Positions 7,637 to 16,248 of a stretch of DNA of 64,000 nucleotides are shown in pieces. The translations under genes were made by a program, and so were the position numbers. Position 1 is the first letter of the stretch; the number at the start of each line of letters is the position of its first letter. Source of the stretch: Prochlorococcus sp. AG-388-A01 (GTDB taxonomy: Bacteria > Cyanobacteriota > Cyanobacteriia > PCC-6307 > Cyanobiaceae); NCBI GenBank assembly GCA_003279945.1, contig QCGK01000006.1, forward strand, positions 1-64,000, read 5' to 3'. The notes under the pieces were generated by a model. The model worked only from the letters and a program-made list of their open reading frames with translations, did no database searches and was not told the origin of the DNA.

Positions 7637-7667
7637 AAAGAGGGTTTAATAAAGCCCTCTTTTTTTA
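7637..7667 (+). terminator. rho-independent terminator
   Basis: AAAGAGGG and CCCTCTTT form a stem extended by U-A and G-U pairs to about 11 bp around a short AT loop, followed by seven or more T residues. The T-run is on the plus strand. It is the strongest protein-gene-free terminator in the window and lies 65 bases before the next plus-strand gene. Confidence 0.85.
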
Positions 7668-7731
7668 TTTAAAAAAATAAGATGACTTTCTTTTAATTTT
7701 ATAGATAATGATTAAAACAATATAATTAAAA

Positions 7732-8007
7732 ATGGTTAGATATTATTGCCCCTATTGCAATCCTAAATATCAATTTCAAAAACAATCCTCAAAAGATACT
7801 CTAATTTGTGGCTTGTGCGGAGAGGATCTCGTAAAAAAACCATTTATTAGGTTAAACCAGATAATTGCTTTAGTTGCTGCTTCGTCTTTACTTCTACCGT
7901 TAATATATACTTTTATTTTTTTAATTAAAAATCAAATCAATCCTCCTAATAAGAATTATCAAGCAAATAGTACTTTTATGATAATTATCAAAGAAACAAT
8001 TTCATAA
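7732..8007 (+). CDS. zinc-ribbon membrane protein, 91 aa
   Basis: The N-terminus has two CxxC knuckles, CPYC (near 6-9) and CGLC (near 26-29), forming a small zinc ribbon. A hydrophobic segment (about 43-66) anchors the protein, and a short Asn/Lys-rich tail follows. The layout suggests a cytoplasmic zinc ribbon tethered to the membrane. No enzymatic motif is visible. It lies just after a terminator, so it has its own promoter. Function unknown. Confidence 0.65.
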   Translation: MVRYYCPYCNPKYQFQKQSSKDTLICGLCGEDLVKKPFIRLNQIIALVAASSLLLPLIYTFIFLIKNQINPPNKNYQANSTFMIIIKETIS

Positions 8008-8031
8008 AACAATTTAAAAAATCTCTATATT

Positions 8032-8265
8032 TCAACCTCTACATAGTGATTTATTTAAACATGAATTTTTACTCTCAATATCCATTTGATCTTTAAAATT
8101 ATTTAATTTGTTTTTATTTTTTATGACTTTAACTTTCTTTCCACAATGTTCTTTACAACCACCATTAATTAGATTATGTGCATATAAATTAGAAGTATTT
8201 ATTAGAAATAAAAGGAAAATTATTTTATAAATTTGATATAAATAAGATTTTATTTTTAATATCAT
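8032..8265 (-). CDS. small secreted Cys-containing protein, 77 aa
   Basis: A hydrophobic N-terminus (about 10-25) followed by NLYAHN looks like a cleavable signal peptide ending near residue 30. The mature part is basic and contains CKEHC (C37, C41) and CLNKSLC (C69, C75), four cysteines that could form two disulphides outside the cytoplasm. I do not recognise a family. It is convergent with the zinc-ribbon gene and 31 bases after the next minus-strand gene. Confidence 0.6.
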   Translation of the reverse strand: MILKIKSYLYQIYKIIFLLFLINTSNLYAHNLINGGCKEHCGKKVKVIKNKNKLNNFKDQMDIESKNSCLNKSLCRG

Positions 8266-8296
8266 TTTTACAAAAATAGTATATAAATAGTACCAG

Positions 8297-8533
8297 TTAA
8301 TTCCAAGGAGTGTTTATAAGTCCCCAGATGTCGAAGAAGAAAAATAAAACTGCAATAACCACAAGATCCCAAGCTCTTTCCCTAAACGCCCAAGGTGCAA
8401 TAAAAACCTCCCCAAGTCCATGGAGTGCTGCCCCAGTAGGTAAATGATCAAGAACTAGCAAACTGTGAGAGAGAATAAAAAGAAAGCTTGCGAAATATCT
8501 AAAAAAAACAAATTGCCAATTACTAGAATTCAT
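8297..8533 (-). CDS. small membrane protein, 78 aa
   Basis: The 78-residue product has two hydrophobic segments, about 8-27 and 55-72, separated by a loop with HLPTGAALHGLGE and an AFRERAWD stretch. It ends in WGLINTPWN. The conserved-looking Trp, His and Gly residues argue against a chance frame. It probably spans the plasma or thylakoid membrane twice. I do not recognise the family. Confidence 0.65.
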   Translation of the reverse strand: MNSSNWQFVFFRYFASFLFILSHSLLVLDHLPTGAALHGLGEVFIAPWAFRERAWDLVVIAVLFFFFDIWGLINTPWN

Positions 8534-8662
8534 ACTTTTTTAGATTTTTAAGAAATATACTTCAATGATCAAAATAAAGAAATAGATCGAGTTAGGAGAT
8601 GTTTTTTTTTGTAGCCATAAATACGAATAAAGATTAGAAGCTAAAGTAAAAGTTATTAAACC

Positions 8663-10105
8663 ATGAAATATATGTTTTCAAGTTATCGTCCAAAAAATAG
8701 TTTTGATGAATACTTTAAGGATAATGTAAACTCTGCTAGAGAAATATTAATTCCACTTCTGTCCTCTTTAGATAATATGGGTCTTGAAGAGTTAAACAGG
8801 AATCATTCTGCAGCAAAAAAATTATTATTAAGACATGGGGCTACTTTTAGATTAAACGATACTGGTTTAAAAGGTACTGAGAGAATATTACCTTTTGATC
8901 CACTTCCAAGAATAATCAGTAAAGATGATTGGGTAACATTAGAAAAAGGCTTAAAACAAAGGCTTGAGGCAATTGATTTATTCCTAGATGATATTTATAA
9001 TTCTCAAAATATAATTAATGATGGAATAATTCCAAGAGAATTAATAGAGAGTTCAGAAGGTTGGAGACCGCAAATGATAGGTTTTAAACCTCCATTAAAT
9101 AAATGGTGTCAAATTTCAGGACTTGATTTAATAAGGGACAGAAAGGGAGATTGGCATGTTTTAGAAGATAATTTAAGGTGTCCTTCTGGAGTTGCTTATT
9201 TTTTAGAAAATAGATTAGTTATGAAAAATATTTTCCCTAATCTTTTTTCTGGAAGAATAGTAAAACCAATTGATGAATATCCATCATACCTTTTAAAAAC
9301 TCTTCAAGAACTTGCTGTTTGGACAGATACTCCCAAAATAGTTCTACTAACTCCTGGAATTTTTAATAGTGCATATTTTGAACATAGTTATTTGGCTCAA
9401 GAAATGGGCATCCAATTAGTACAGGGTCATGACTTAATTTGCAATGATGATTATGTATATTTAAAAACCACCTCCGGTTTAAAAAGAGTAGATGTCATTT
9501 ACAGGCGAATTGATGATGATTTTTTAGATCCTCTAAATTTTAGAAAAGATTCCTGCCTCGGTGTTAGCGGATTACTTGAAGTTTTCAAAGCAGGTCATGT
9601 TGCTTTAGCGAATGCCCCTGGGACTGGAATAGCAGATGACAAAATGATTTATTCTTTTGTTCCAAAAATGATTAAATATTATCTTGATGAAGAAATTATT
9701 ATAAAAAATGTAGAAACATATATTTGTCATTACGAAAAGGATCGGCAATACGTCCTAGAAAACTTACCAAAACTTGTTGTTAAGTCTGTTGCTGAAGCTG
9801 GGGGATATGGAATGTTAATTGGTCCTCACTCAACAAGCACTGAAATTGAAGAATTTGCTAATAAAATTAGAAAAAATCCTAGAAATTTCGTAGCACAACC
9901 AACATTAGAATTATCTACTGTTCCATCCTTATGTGATGGAGAACTATTTCCATGTCATGTTGATTTAAGACCATATATATTGAGAGGAAAAGAATCATGG
10001 GTTAGTCCAGGTGGGCTTACGAGGGTAGCATTAAAAAAAGGATCATTAGTCGTAAACTCTTCTCAAGGTGGAGGATGCAAAGATACATGGGTCGTAGGTA
10101 AATAA
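8663..10105 (+). CDS. circularly permuted ATP-grasp protein (COG2308)
   Basis: The 480-residue protein belongs to the DUF404/DUF407 (CP_ATPgrasp) family, predicted ATP-dependent carboxylate-amine ligases. Family motifs are visible: HVLEDNLRCPSG near residue 170, a Lys/Gly-rich nucleotide-binding segment (VVKSVAEAGGYGMLIGP) near 375, and a metal-binding segment (CHVDLRPYI) near 433. It begins a three-gene set with an alpha-E protein 1 base downstream and a transglutaminase-like protein after that, an arrangement known from comparative genomics for peptide ligase or tagging modules. The substrate is unknown. An in-frame ATG three codons in is an alternative start. Confidence 0.85.
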   Translation: MKYMFSSYRPKNSFDEYFKDNVNSAREILIPLLSSLDNMGLEELNRNHSAAKKLLLRHGATFRLNDTGLKGTERILPFDPLPRIISKDDWVTLEKGLKQRLEAIDLFLDDIYNSQNIINDGIIPRELIESSEGWRPQMIGFKPPLNKWCQISGLDLIRDRKGDWHVLEDNLRCPSGVAYFLENRLVMKNIFPNLFSGRIVKPIDEYPSYLLKTLQELAVWTDTPKIVLLTPGIFNSAYFEHSYLAQEMGIQLVQGHDLICNDDYVYLKTTSGLKRVDVIYRRIDDDFLDPLNFRKDSCLGVSGLLEVFKAGHVALANAPGTGIADDKMIYSFVPKMIKYYLDEEIIIKNVETYICHYEKDRQYVLENLPKLVVKSVAEAGGYGMLIGPHSTSTEIEEFANKIRKNPRNFVAQPTLELSTVPSLCDGELFPCHVDLRPYILRGKESWVSPGGLTRVALKKGSLVVNSSQGGGCKDTWVVGK

Positions 10106-10106
10106 T

Positions 10107-11048
10107 ATGCTTTTAAGTCGTGTTGCAGAGTCTCTTTATTGGATCAATCGTTATTTAGAACGTGCAGAAAACATATCTCGTTTCGTAGAAGTAAGTGAAG
10201 CAATGTCATTAGATTGTCCACCAGGAAGCGCAGAACCTTGGCTCCCGTTAATTGATGCTTCAAGCGACAGAGAATCTTTTGATAAAAGATTCCCAGAAAA
10301 AAAACCTGATGACGTTATAAATTTTTTAATAAGAGATCGTTTAAATCCAAACAGCATAATTTCTTGTATTCAATTAGCTAGAGAAAACGCACGACAAATA
10401 AGAGATGTATTGACCACAGAAATGTGGGAACAAATTAATATTTTATATTGGAATATGCAAGAAGGAGAAGCAATATGGAATAAGCCAAGACAAGAACAAT
10501 TAAGTGAAATAAGGAGAGCATGTCAGCTTTTTTATGGAATTACAGATGCGACTTTAAGCAAAGACCTTGCCTGGAGATTTAGCATTCTTGGAAGATTAAT
10601 TGAGAGAGCTGACAAAACATCGAGAATTTTAGATGTTAAATATTATTTACTTCTACCCAGCCTAGATGAACTTGGAGGAGTTCTTGATGAGTTGCAATGG
10701 ATAGCTCTTTTACGTTCCGCTGGAGCTTATCAAATGTTTAGGAAAGCAGAGCAAAATTCTATTAAGCCTAATTCAGTTGCAAGATTCCTTTTACTGGATC
10801 CAATTTTTCCGAGATCAATAAGATACTGTCTTGATGGTATAAGCAATACTCTTAAGATGATAGACACCTCTCCTCCTCCTGAAAATCCTTCAGAATTAGA
10901 ATGCATGAGAGGCTTGCTTAAAGCAAAGTGGAGTTATATCAGAATTGAAGATATAATTAATGATGGTTTACATGAGGCAATCGATTCATTGCAAATAGAT
11001 TTAAATAAATTAAATGATCTCATTCAAGAAAAGTATTTTATTAATTAA
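10107..11048 (+). CDS. alpha-E domain protein (DUF403)
   Basis: This 313-residue all-helical protein opens with the family signature LSRVAESLYWINRYLERAEN (residues 3-22). Alpha-E proteins almost always pair with COG2308 ATP-grasp proteins and transglutaminases, as here, and probably form a complex with them. There is no catalytic motif, signal or membrane segment. The start follows the ATP-grasp stop by 1 base, so the two are translationally coupled. Confidence 0.85.
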   Translation: MLLSRVAESLYWINRYLERAENISRFVEVSEAMSLDCPPGSAEPWLPLIDASSDRESFDKRFPEKKPDDVINFLIRDRLNPNSIISCIQLARENARQIRDVLTTEMWEQINILYWNMQEGEAIWNKPRQEQLSEIRRACQLFYGITDATLSKDLAWRFSILGRLIERADKTSRILDVKYYLLLPSLDELGGVLDELQWIALLRSAGAYQMFRKAEQNSIKPNSVARFLLLDPIFPRSIRYCLDGISNTLKMIDTSPPPENPSELECMRGLLKAKWSYIRIEDIINDGLHEAIDSLQIDLNKLNDLIQEKYFIN

Positions 11049-11059
11049 AAAGTTTATTA

Positions 11060-11917
11060 ATGAGAATTAAATACATACACAAACTTGAATATAAATATGA
11101 AGACCCTGTTCAATTAGGCGAACATAGATTGTGTATAAAGCCAAGGTCAAATGGATTCCAAAAGTTGAAGAATTTTGAATTAAAAATAACCCCAGAACCA
11201 GAAATTATTTATCCATTACTTGCTGCAAGTGGCGAAGAGATTAATCGAATTAGATTTAACGGATTAACAGATAATTTAATTATTGAATCAATTAGCGAAG
11301 TTGAGACCATTAAACATCCAAATATTATTGACGGGGTAAAAAATAGAGATCTAACATTACCTTTCTGTAGAAGCATTATTAACAGAGATTTACAAGGGGC
11401 ATTAGAGGGGTGGATGCCAAATGGACAACACGATCCCTCTGCCGTAGAACTTGCCCAAGAAGCTTTAGCAGGAAGTTTTAATAACGCTTTATCATTCACC
11501 TATCAATTAATAGAGATTATTCAAGATCGGGTTAAATATACAAAAAGACATACAGGTCCTGCATGGCCAGCGAGCAGAACACTTAAAGAACGCATAGGTT
11601 CATGCAGAGATTTAGCTATGCTGATGGTTGAAGCTTGCAGGTCTATAGGCATTCCTAGTAGGTTTGTAAGTGGTTATCATTTTGAAGATCCGTTACCCTC
11701 TGAGCTGGATTTACACGCTTGGGCTGAATTATATATTCCTGGCGCTGGTTGGAGAGGTTTTGATCCAAGCGGAAAAGGATTAATAGATGATAGATATTTA
11801 ACATTAGTATCCTCTTCAAAATCTAATTTAACCTCTGTAATTACAGGAAACTTTATAGGAAAAAATAATTTAGAAAATACTTTATCATGGGAAATCAAAC
11901 CTCTTGAAATTAAATAA
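11060..11917 (+). CDS. transglutaminase-like protein
   Basis: This 285-residue protein has an N-terminal beta region typical of bacterial transglutaminase-like proteins (about 1-90), then a transglutaminase core. The catalytic triad is visible as C182 (GSCRDLAML), H219 (LDLHAWAE) and D235 (GFDPSGKG). It has no signal peptide, so it is probably cytoplasmic. In this context it likely acts as a peptidase or amidase on the product of the ATP-grasp ligase. It is 11 bases downstream of the alpha-E gene and closes the likely operon. Confidence 0.85.
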   Translation: MRIKYIHKLEYKYEDPVQLGEHRLCIKPRSNGFQKLKNFELKITPEPEIIYPLLAASGEEINRIRFNGLTDNLIIESISEVETIKHPNIIDGVKNRDLTLPFCRSIINRDLQGALEGWMPNGQHDPSAVELAQEALAGSFNNALSFTYQLIEIIQDRVKYTKRHTGPAWPASRTLKERIGSCRDLAMLMVEACRSIGIPSRFVSGYHFEDPLPSELDLHAWAELYIPGAGWRGFDPSGKGLIDDRYLTLVSSSKSNLTSVITGNFIGKNNLENTLSWEIKPLEIK

Positions 11918-12043
11918 ACACTAAATTTTTTATATTTTAAAATAACAATAAAATATAAATAATAATATGTTTCTTTTTTAGTGTTAATTGATACGTTCTT
12001 AGAGAAATATATCTGTTTTCATTTGTTTAATAAATAAAGAAAA

Positions 12044-12565
12044 TTGAACTCAAGTTTAGAAATTCCAGTTATCAAATCAAATAAATCAAAAATGTTTGAA
12101 TTGATAAGTTATGAAAAATTTCGCGATACAAAAGATGTCAGATTTTTTGATATTAGTGTTAATGAATCAAATTATAGAGATCTAGTTATTCACAGTGGTC
12201 CTGCGGTTAGCCCTCCAAATGATGAAGATTTTAAGAATTGGCAATTTTACATACATCACAATCAAGAAGATAATCTATTGGCTATCTCTGGGGGTAGAAC
12301 ATTTTTTCTTGTCAATTTTGGTTGGGATTATCCTTTTTATAAAGTTAGATTAGAATCTTGCGGATATATTTTAAGAATACCTAGAGGAACTTTCCATAGA
12401 TCGGTATCTGACGAAAACGGTTCCATCGTTTTAAATCAAGCCATTAGAGATGAAAGCGGTACAGTTGAATCTGAATTCAAAGTTACCAATAGCAAAGATA
12501 ACAAAAAACTTCTAGATTGTATAACTAATTTAGAGCCTAAATTTAAAATCTATAGTGTTAAATAA
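12044..12565 (+). CDS. cupin-like hypothetical protein, 173 aa
   Basis: The frame is open from a TTG at 12044; the first ATG is at 12092 (residue 17), which is an equally good start. The central part reads as a beta barrel: [21 protein letters not shown], then [14 protein letters not shown], where the RGTFH element resembles the second cupin motif. The metal-ligand pattern is incomplete, with one His in the second motif and HH in the first, so catalysis is uncertain. It stands alone between the transglutaminase operon and a pentapeptide gene. No specific function can be given. Confidence 0.6.
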   Translation: MNSSLEIPVIKSNKSKMFELISYEKFRDTKDVRFFDISVNESNYRDLVIHSGPAVSPPNDEDFKNWQFYIHHNQEDNLLAISGGRTFFLVNFGWDYPFYKVRLESCGYILRIPRGTFHRSVSDENGSIVLNQAIRDESGTVESEFKVTNSKDNKKLLDCITNLEPKFKIYSVK

Positions 12566-12648
12566 TTTTAAAAAGGTATTCTAAATTTATTCATCAATTC
12601 AAAAAATTATCTATTTGTTATAAAATAAAACTATTCGAATTTTTCAAA

Positions 12649-13167
12649 ATGAAATTTTTTAGGTTTTTAAAATATATTTTATGCATAACTTTTTCTTTCT
12701 TAGTATTATCCTCTCCAGTTTTTGCTGGGGCGAATGTTGCTGTTAAGGGAGAAGGTGATGAAGTACCAAGTTATGTAAGATCTAATATTACAGGATTTAA
12801 TTTCCATGGAGAGGATCTTCATTTGTCTTCTATAGCTGGAGCAGTGGCAAGAGACGCAGATTTTAGTGACGTTGATTTACATGGGACAACCTTAACCCTA
12901 TCTGATTTAAAAGGTTCTAATTTAAATGGAATCAACCTAACCGATACTCTTTCTGATCGAGTTAATTTCCAAAAAACAGATCTTAGAAATGCTGTTTTAA
13001 TAAATATGATCGCATCAGGCAGCAGTTTTGCTGGAGCTCAAATAGAAGGAGCAGATTTTTCTTATGCCATTCTTGACAGCGAAGACCAAAGAAATCTTTG
13101 TGAAATTGCTGATGGGATCAATCCTACAACAGGCGTTTCAACAAGAGAAAGTCTTGAGTGTAGTTAG
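12649..13167 (+). CDS. exported pentapeptide-repeat protein
   Basis: The 172-residue product has a clear signal peptide (about 1-26, ending PVFAGA) and then pentapeptide repeats of the A(D/N)LXX type (for example [28 protein letters not shown]), which fold into a right-handed quadrilateral helix. Two cysteines near the C-terminus (NLCE and LECS) may form a disulphide. By analogy with lumenal pentapeptide proteins of cyanobacteria and chloroplasts, a thylakoid lumen or periplasmic location is likely. The precise role of this family is not established. Confidence 0.8.
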   Translation: MKFFRFLKYILCITFSFLVLSSPVFAGANVAVKGEGDEVPSYVRSNITGFNFHGEDLHLSSIAGAVARDADFSDVDLHGTTLTLSDLKGSNLNGINLTDTLSDRVNFQKTDLRNAVLINMIASGSSFAGAQIEGADFSYAILDSEDQRNLCEIADGINPTTGVSTRESLECS

Positions 13168-13176
13168 CTTTAAAAT

Positions 13177-13530
13177 TTATAAGTAAACTTTCTTACCATT
13201 ATTAAATTTATAAATCCTTTGTTCATCGTCTTGAAATATCATCTCACCATTTAATTTGGATTTCTTAAATTTTGAAAGTCTTGCTCTGTGTATATTGGAT
13301 TTTCTGTTTATATTTTCTTCCTTATCATAAACTCCAATATAAATATTTATATTAGGATTTGAAAATGTTTTTTCTTCCTCTCTTAAAAAAATTCTGTCAA
13401 TATTTGTTTGCGTGCTTTGCAGTTTATTTTTAAATTTATCTAATTTTAAGTTCTTTGATTTTTTTGAATTAATTTTTTTGTAGCCCCAAAAAATAACTCC
13501 TAAAATTAGAAAAACTAAAACTATATTCAT
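13177..13530 (-). CDS. membrane-anchored hypothetical protein, 117 aa
   Basis: An N-terminal hydrophobic segment (about 2-17) is followed by a Lys-rich linker and a polar domain with short strands (INIYIGVYDKE, GEMIFQDDEQRIYKF). The C-terminal strand-rich part may be a small beta domain facing the cytoplasm. Its ATG shares a base with the stop codon of the upstream 63-aa gene (TAATG), which shows translational coupling. Family unknown. Confidence 0.55.
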   Translation of the reverse strand: MNIVLVFLILGVIFWGYKKINSKKSKNLKLDKFKNKLQSTQTNIDRIFLREEEKTFSNPNINIYIGVYDKEENINRKSNIHRARLSKFKKSKLNGEMIFQDDEQRIYKFNNGKKVYL

Positions 13531-13721
13531 TACTTAATTTTTATTTTTATATCTACGCCTAAGTTACTTTTAGTTGTTAATATTTCTTTTTTAATGATCC
13601 CATACGTAAAAATTTTAGATAAAGTTTTTAAAGATTTAAAAACTAAAAAAACAGTAAATAAAAAGAGAACAATAATGTTTTCTACAAGTAGATTTTTATT
13701 TTTATTTTCTAAATTGCTCAT
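13530..13721 (-). CDS. small membrane protein, 63 aa
   Basis: The product has one hydrophobic segment (about 13-30) and a basic C-terminal tail ending VDIKIKIK. It is coupled to the downstream 117-aa membrane protein gene by a TAATG overlap. The pair may form a complex. Nothing identifies a family, and the AT-rich Lys/Ile composition makes the call modest. Confidence 0.45.
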   Translation of the reverse strand: MSNLENKNKNLLVENIIVLFLFTVFLVFKSLKTLSKIFTYGIIKKEILTTKSNLGVDIKIKIK

Positions 13722-13737
13722 ATAAGTCTTAAATCAA

Positions 13738-14607
13738 TTATTTTTCATCACTATTTGCATATGGGCCGAAAAATTCACTGGCATCTCTTCCCATTACTTT
13801 AGCAAGATTTAAACTTTTATCTATATCCCATTTAGATGCCATTCCATAAAGAATCCCAGCAGCAAAAGAATCGCCACATCCATAAGAATCAACCTTTAAT
13901 TTTTTGTTTTTAAGAGCCTCATATCTTCCACCTGGAAATAGTATGCCTCCATTCTCTCCCTCGGTTTTAATAGTATATTTGGGTTTTAACGATAATTTAG
14001 AAAAAGAAAAAACTTCCCCAGGATCAAGATTACTGCCTATTAATCCATCTAAAAGAACATTTGATTTATTAATTGTATTTAATCCTACCCTTGGTGTTGT
14101 ACAAAGTATTGATGCTGATCTAGCTATTTTAAAAATCTCTGAATCAGATGCAGTAATAAAAATTCCGTCCATTTTTTTTAAAGTGTTCCATTCTAACTTG
14201 TCTTTATGAGTTGGAGCTAACCTTTCTCCGATAACTGTTATTGCTCTTTCTCCTTGAGTGTCAATTAAACTAAATCCTCTTCTAGTTGGTTTATCACGCC
14301 AAGCTACATGCAACTTAATTCCCATATTTGAGAGAATCTTGAAACACTTTTCTCCATATTCATCATTACCTAATGACGTAAAAAAATGAATTTGATTTAA
14401 AGTTAAATCAGAAAGTATTTTCGCGATAATAGAGCCACCACCAGCTGGATACTCAAGGGACTTTTTAGAATGAGAAATGACTCCGGGTTTTGGCAATTGA
14501 TCGACCTTTAAGAAATTTATCCACTCAACATGACCAACTACAGCAAAATTTAAATTCCCTTTTTTAAATTTATAGTCTTCAAATTTATTATTCTTTTCAA
14601 CAACCAT
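13738..14607 (-). CDS. PfkB-family sugar kinase
   Basis: This 289-residue ribokinase-like enzyme phosphorylates a sugar or nucleoside with ATP. The N-terminal PfkB region has AGGGSIIA (substrate side), and the C-terminal signature is DSYGCGDSFAAG (240-251) with the catalytic base D246. Length is normal. The substrate cannot be read from the sequence: fructose, ribose, adenosine and others are all possible. It has no operon partner on the same strand with a related role. Confidence 0.8.
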   Translation of the reverse strand: MVVEKNNKFEDYKFKKGNLNFAVVGHVEWINFLKVDQLPKPGVISHSKKSLEYPAGGGSIIAKILSDLTLNQIHFFTSLGNDEYGEKCFKILSNMGIKLHVAWRDKPTRRGFSLIDTQGERAITVIGERLAPTHKDKLEWNTLKKMDGIFITASDSEIFKIARSASILCTTPRVGLNTINKSNVLLDGLIGSNLDPGEVFSFSKLSLKPKYTIKTEGENGGILFPGGRYEALKNKKLKVDSYGCGDSFAAGILYGMASKWDIDKSLNLAKVMGRDASEFFGPYANSDEK

Positions 14608-14648
14608 AAGCTTTTAATTACTATTATTAGAAGAAATATTTTTGACAA

Positions 14649-15020
14649 GTGAATTCATTTAACATTTTAAAAGATAATAAACAGATACTATCTTATCTTT
14701 ACCTTTTTCTATCAATTTTGGGTGCTATCCTGCCAATGATGGCAAATTTCGAATTTGCTAGGGAATATGGAAACAGCTTTGATATAAATAACTTCATTTC
14801 TTTAGCGAATGCAAACCCTGCAGCTCAGTCAATTTCTAGAGACTTATTAGTAGGTGCAAGCGCTATTTTCATATGGATAGTAAATGAATCAAAAAAACTA
14901 AAAATGAAGAATATGTGGATTGTATACATAGGAACTTTTCTTATAGCCTTCGCATTCTCTGCACCTTTTTTCTTATTTCTAAGAGAGAGAAGAATTATTG
15001 AATTAGAAAAGATTAATTAA
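14649..15020 (+). CDS. DUF2834-like membrane protein, 123 aa
   Basis: The product has hydrophobic segments near 13-32, 66-78 and 88-110, so about three membrane spans. The pattern of a first span followed by an ANPAAQSISRDLLVGASA region fits DUF2834 membrane proteins. The start is GTG 14649. The last codons overlap the end of the convergent MFS gene by 4 bases, both stops being read from one TTAA. Function unknown. Confidence 0.6.
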   Translation: MNSFNILKDNKQILSYLYLFLSILGAILPMMANFEFAREYGNSFDINNFISLANANPAAQSISRDLLVGASAIFIWIVNESKKLKMKNMWIVYIGTFLIAFAFSAPFFLFLRERRIIELEKIN

Positions 15021-16246
15021 AATAATCTCTTAAATAGAATTACAAATACAATAAAGCAACAACATGAAATTGAAAGCCAGATTATTGAAGCATAACCAAA
15101 TAGATCTAATATGCGTCCTGAAATAAGTGGTCCAAAAAAATAACCCATAGCGAAACATTGTGATAGTAGAGCAAGTGCAAAACCTTTTTTATTTGAAGGA
15201 GCTATTCTGAAAACGACATCTGTTGATGTTGGAAGAAATGAAGCAGTCCCTAAACTTACTAAAATCAATGAAAAAGAAATTAAATAAAAAGCTGGGATAT
15301 TTAGATAACTAGAAATAAATAATAAAAATGAAGCGAAAGAGAAATTTATTAAACTAAATTTCAAGCCAAATAATCTACCTTTCTTAGATATCCAAGAACC
15401 GACAGGCCATTGTAAAAACAACAATAAAATTAACTGAATAGAAATTATAAGACTAATAATTTCTTTGCTTAATGCATTGCGATAAACTCCACCTTTAACA
15501 AGATCCAGAGGCAAAGTTACTTGAATCAAAGCTAAAGATGTAGTTATCAATAAAATAGATAAAATTATTATTGTTGAATTTTTATTCCATTTCAATTGTC
15601 CCTTATTAATTGGATCTACTAATTTTTTTTTGAAATTTTCTAAGTTTTTTTTAATAGAAGACCTATTTCTAGAAATTAAATATGTGATAACTAACATGCA
15701 AAATATATCATTAATAAAAATTGATTTAGAATACAAAAAATTAGTCATGCATCCCCCTAAGAATACCCCTAGAAATATTCCTAAAGCCTCCGAACTTCTA
15801 ACAAGAGCATATGCCTTGCGTGTTTCGATAGGATAACAAAAATAGGGTACCCCAAACTCGGCAGCAGGCCAATATATCCCTGCAGCAGCCCCAACAAATG
15901 ATTGTCCAATTATGTATAAAATGGTATCTCTTGAAAAAATTAAGAACAAGCTAGCAACAAGACTAAGTATTGATGAAGTAATTAATGGAGATTGTATTTG
16001 CCCTATTTTATTTAAATAATTACCTGTAAAGAATCTTGTTAAGGTACCAATTATTGCCGATATGGTAAATCCCAAGCCGATATCCGTTGCCGATAATCCA
16101 ATATTATTAAAAATGAGTGATGTTAAATAAATTACACCTCCTGCTCCAAATGCAGCGTAAAATCTTATCTTGGTTATTAACCTCAATGGATATGGAAATT
16201 GAATCCACCAATTCTTGTATATTTGAAAACTATTTGGACTAATCAC
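15017..16246 (-). CDS. MFS transporter
   Basis: This 409-residue protein with about twelve hydrophobic segments has the major facilitator pattern: an N-terminal half, a basic central loop (about 190-220, ENFKKKLVDP) and a C-terminal half. A motif-A-like loop (TRFFTGNYLNKIGQ) follows the second segment. The substrate is not evident; drug or metabolite efflux is possible. The open frame starts at GTG 16246, only two bases from the divergent GTG of the next gene, so the true start may be further in. Confidence 0.8.
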   Translation of the reverse strand: MISPNSFQIYKNWWIQFPYPLRLITKIRFYAAFGAGGVIYLTSLIFNNIGLSATDIGLGFTISAIIGTLTRFFTGNYLNKIGQIQSPLITSSILSLVASLFLIFSRDTILYIIGQSFVGAAAGIYWPAAEFGVPYFCYPIETRKAYALVRSSEALGIFLGVFLGGCMTNFLYSKSIFINDIFCMLVITYLISRNRSSIKKNLENFKKKLVDPINKGQLKWNKNSTIIILSILLITTSLALIQVTLPLDLVKGGVYRNALSKEIISLIISIQLILLLFLQWPVGSWISKKGRLFGLKFSLINFSFASFLLFISSYLNIPAFYLISFSLILVSLGTASFLPTSTDVVFRIAPSNKKGFALALLSQCFAMGYFFGPLISGRILDLFGYASIIWLSISCCCFIVFVILFKRLF

Positions 16247-16248
16247 AA

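Larger units (their letters stand above)
7166..7731 (+). other. intergenic stretch with signs of an unannotated plus-strand transcript
   Basis: These 566 bases hold no frame of 60 or more codons on either strand. They contain a possible -10 (TATAAA, 7306-7311), a perfect AGGAGG (7363-7368), two very short frames (7351-7410 and 7452-7541) and a strong plus-strand terminator at 7637-7667. The nearest upstream plus-strand gene ends at 6989, with a minus-strand gene in between, so the terminator probably ends a local transcript: a small RNA, a small-peptide mRNA, or both. I recognise no known RNA family in it. Confidence 0.5.
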
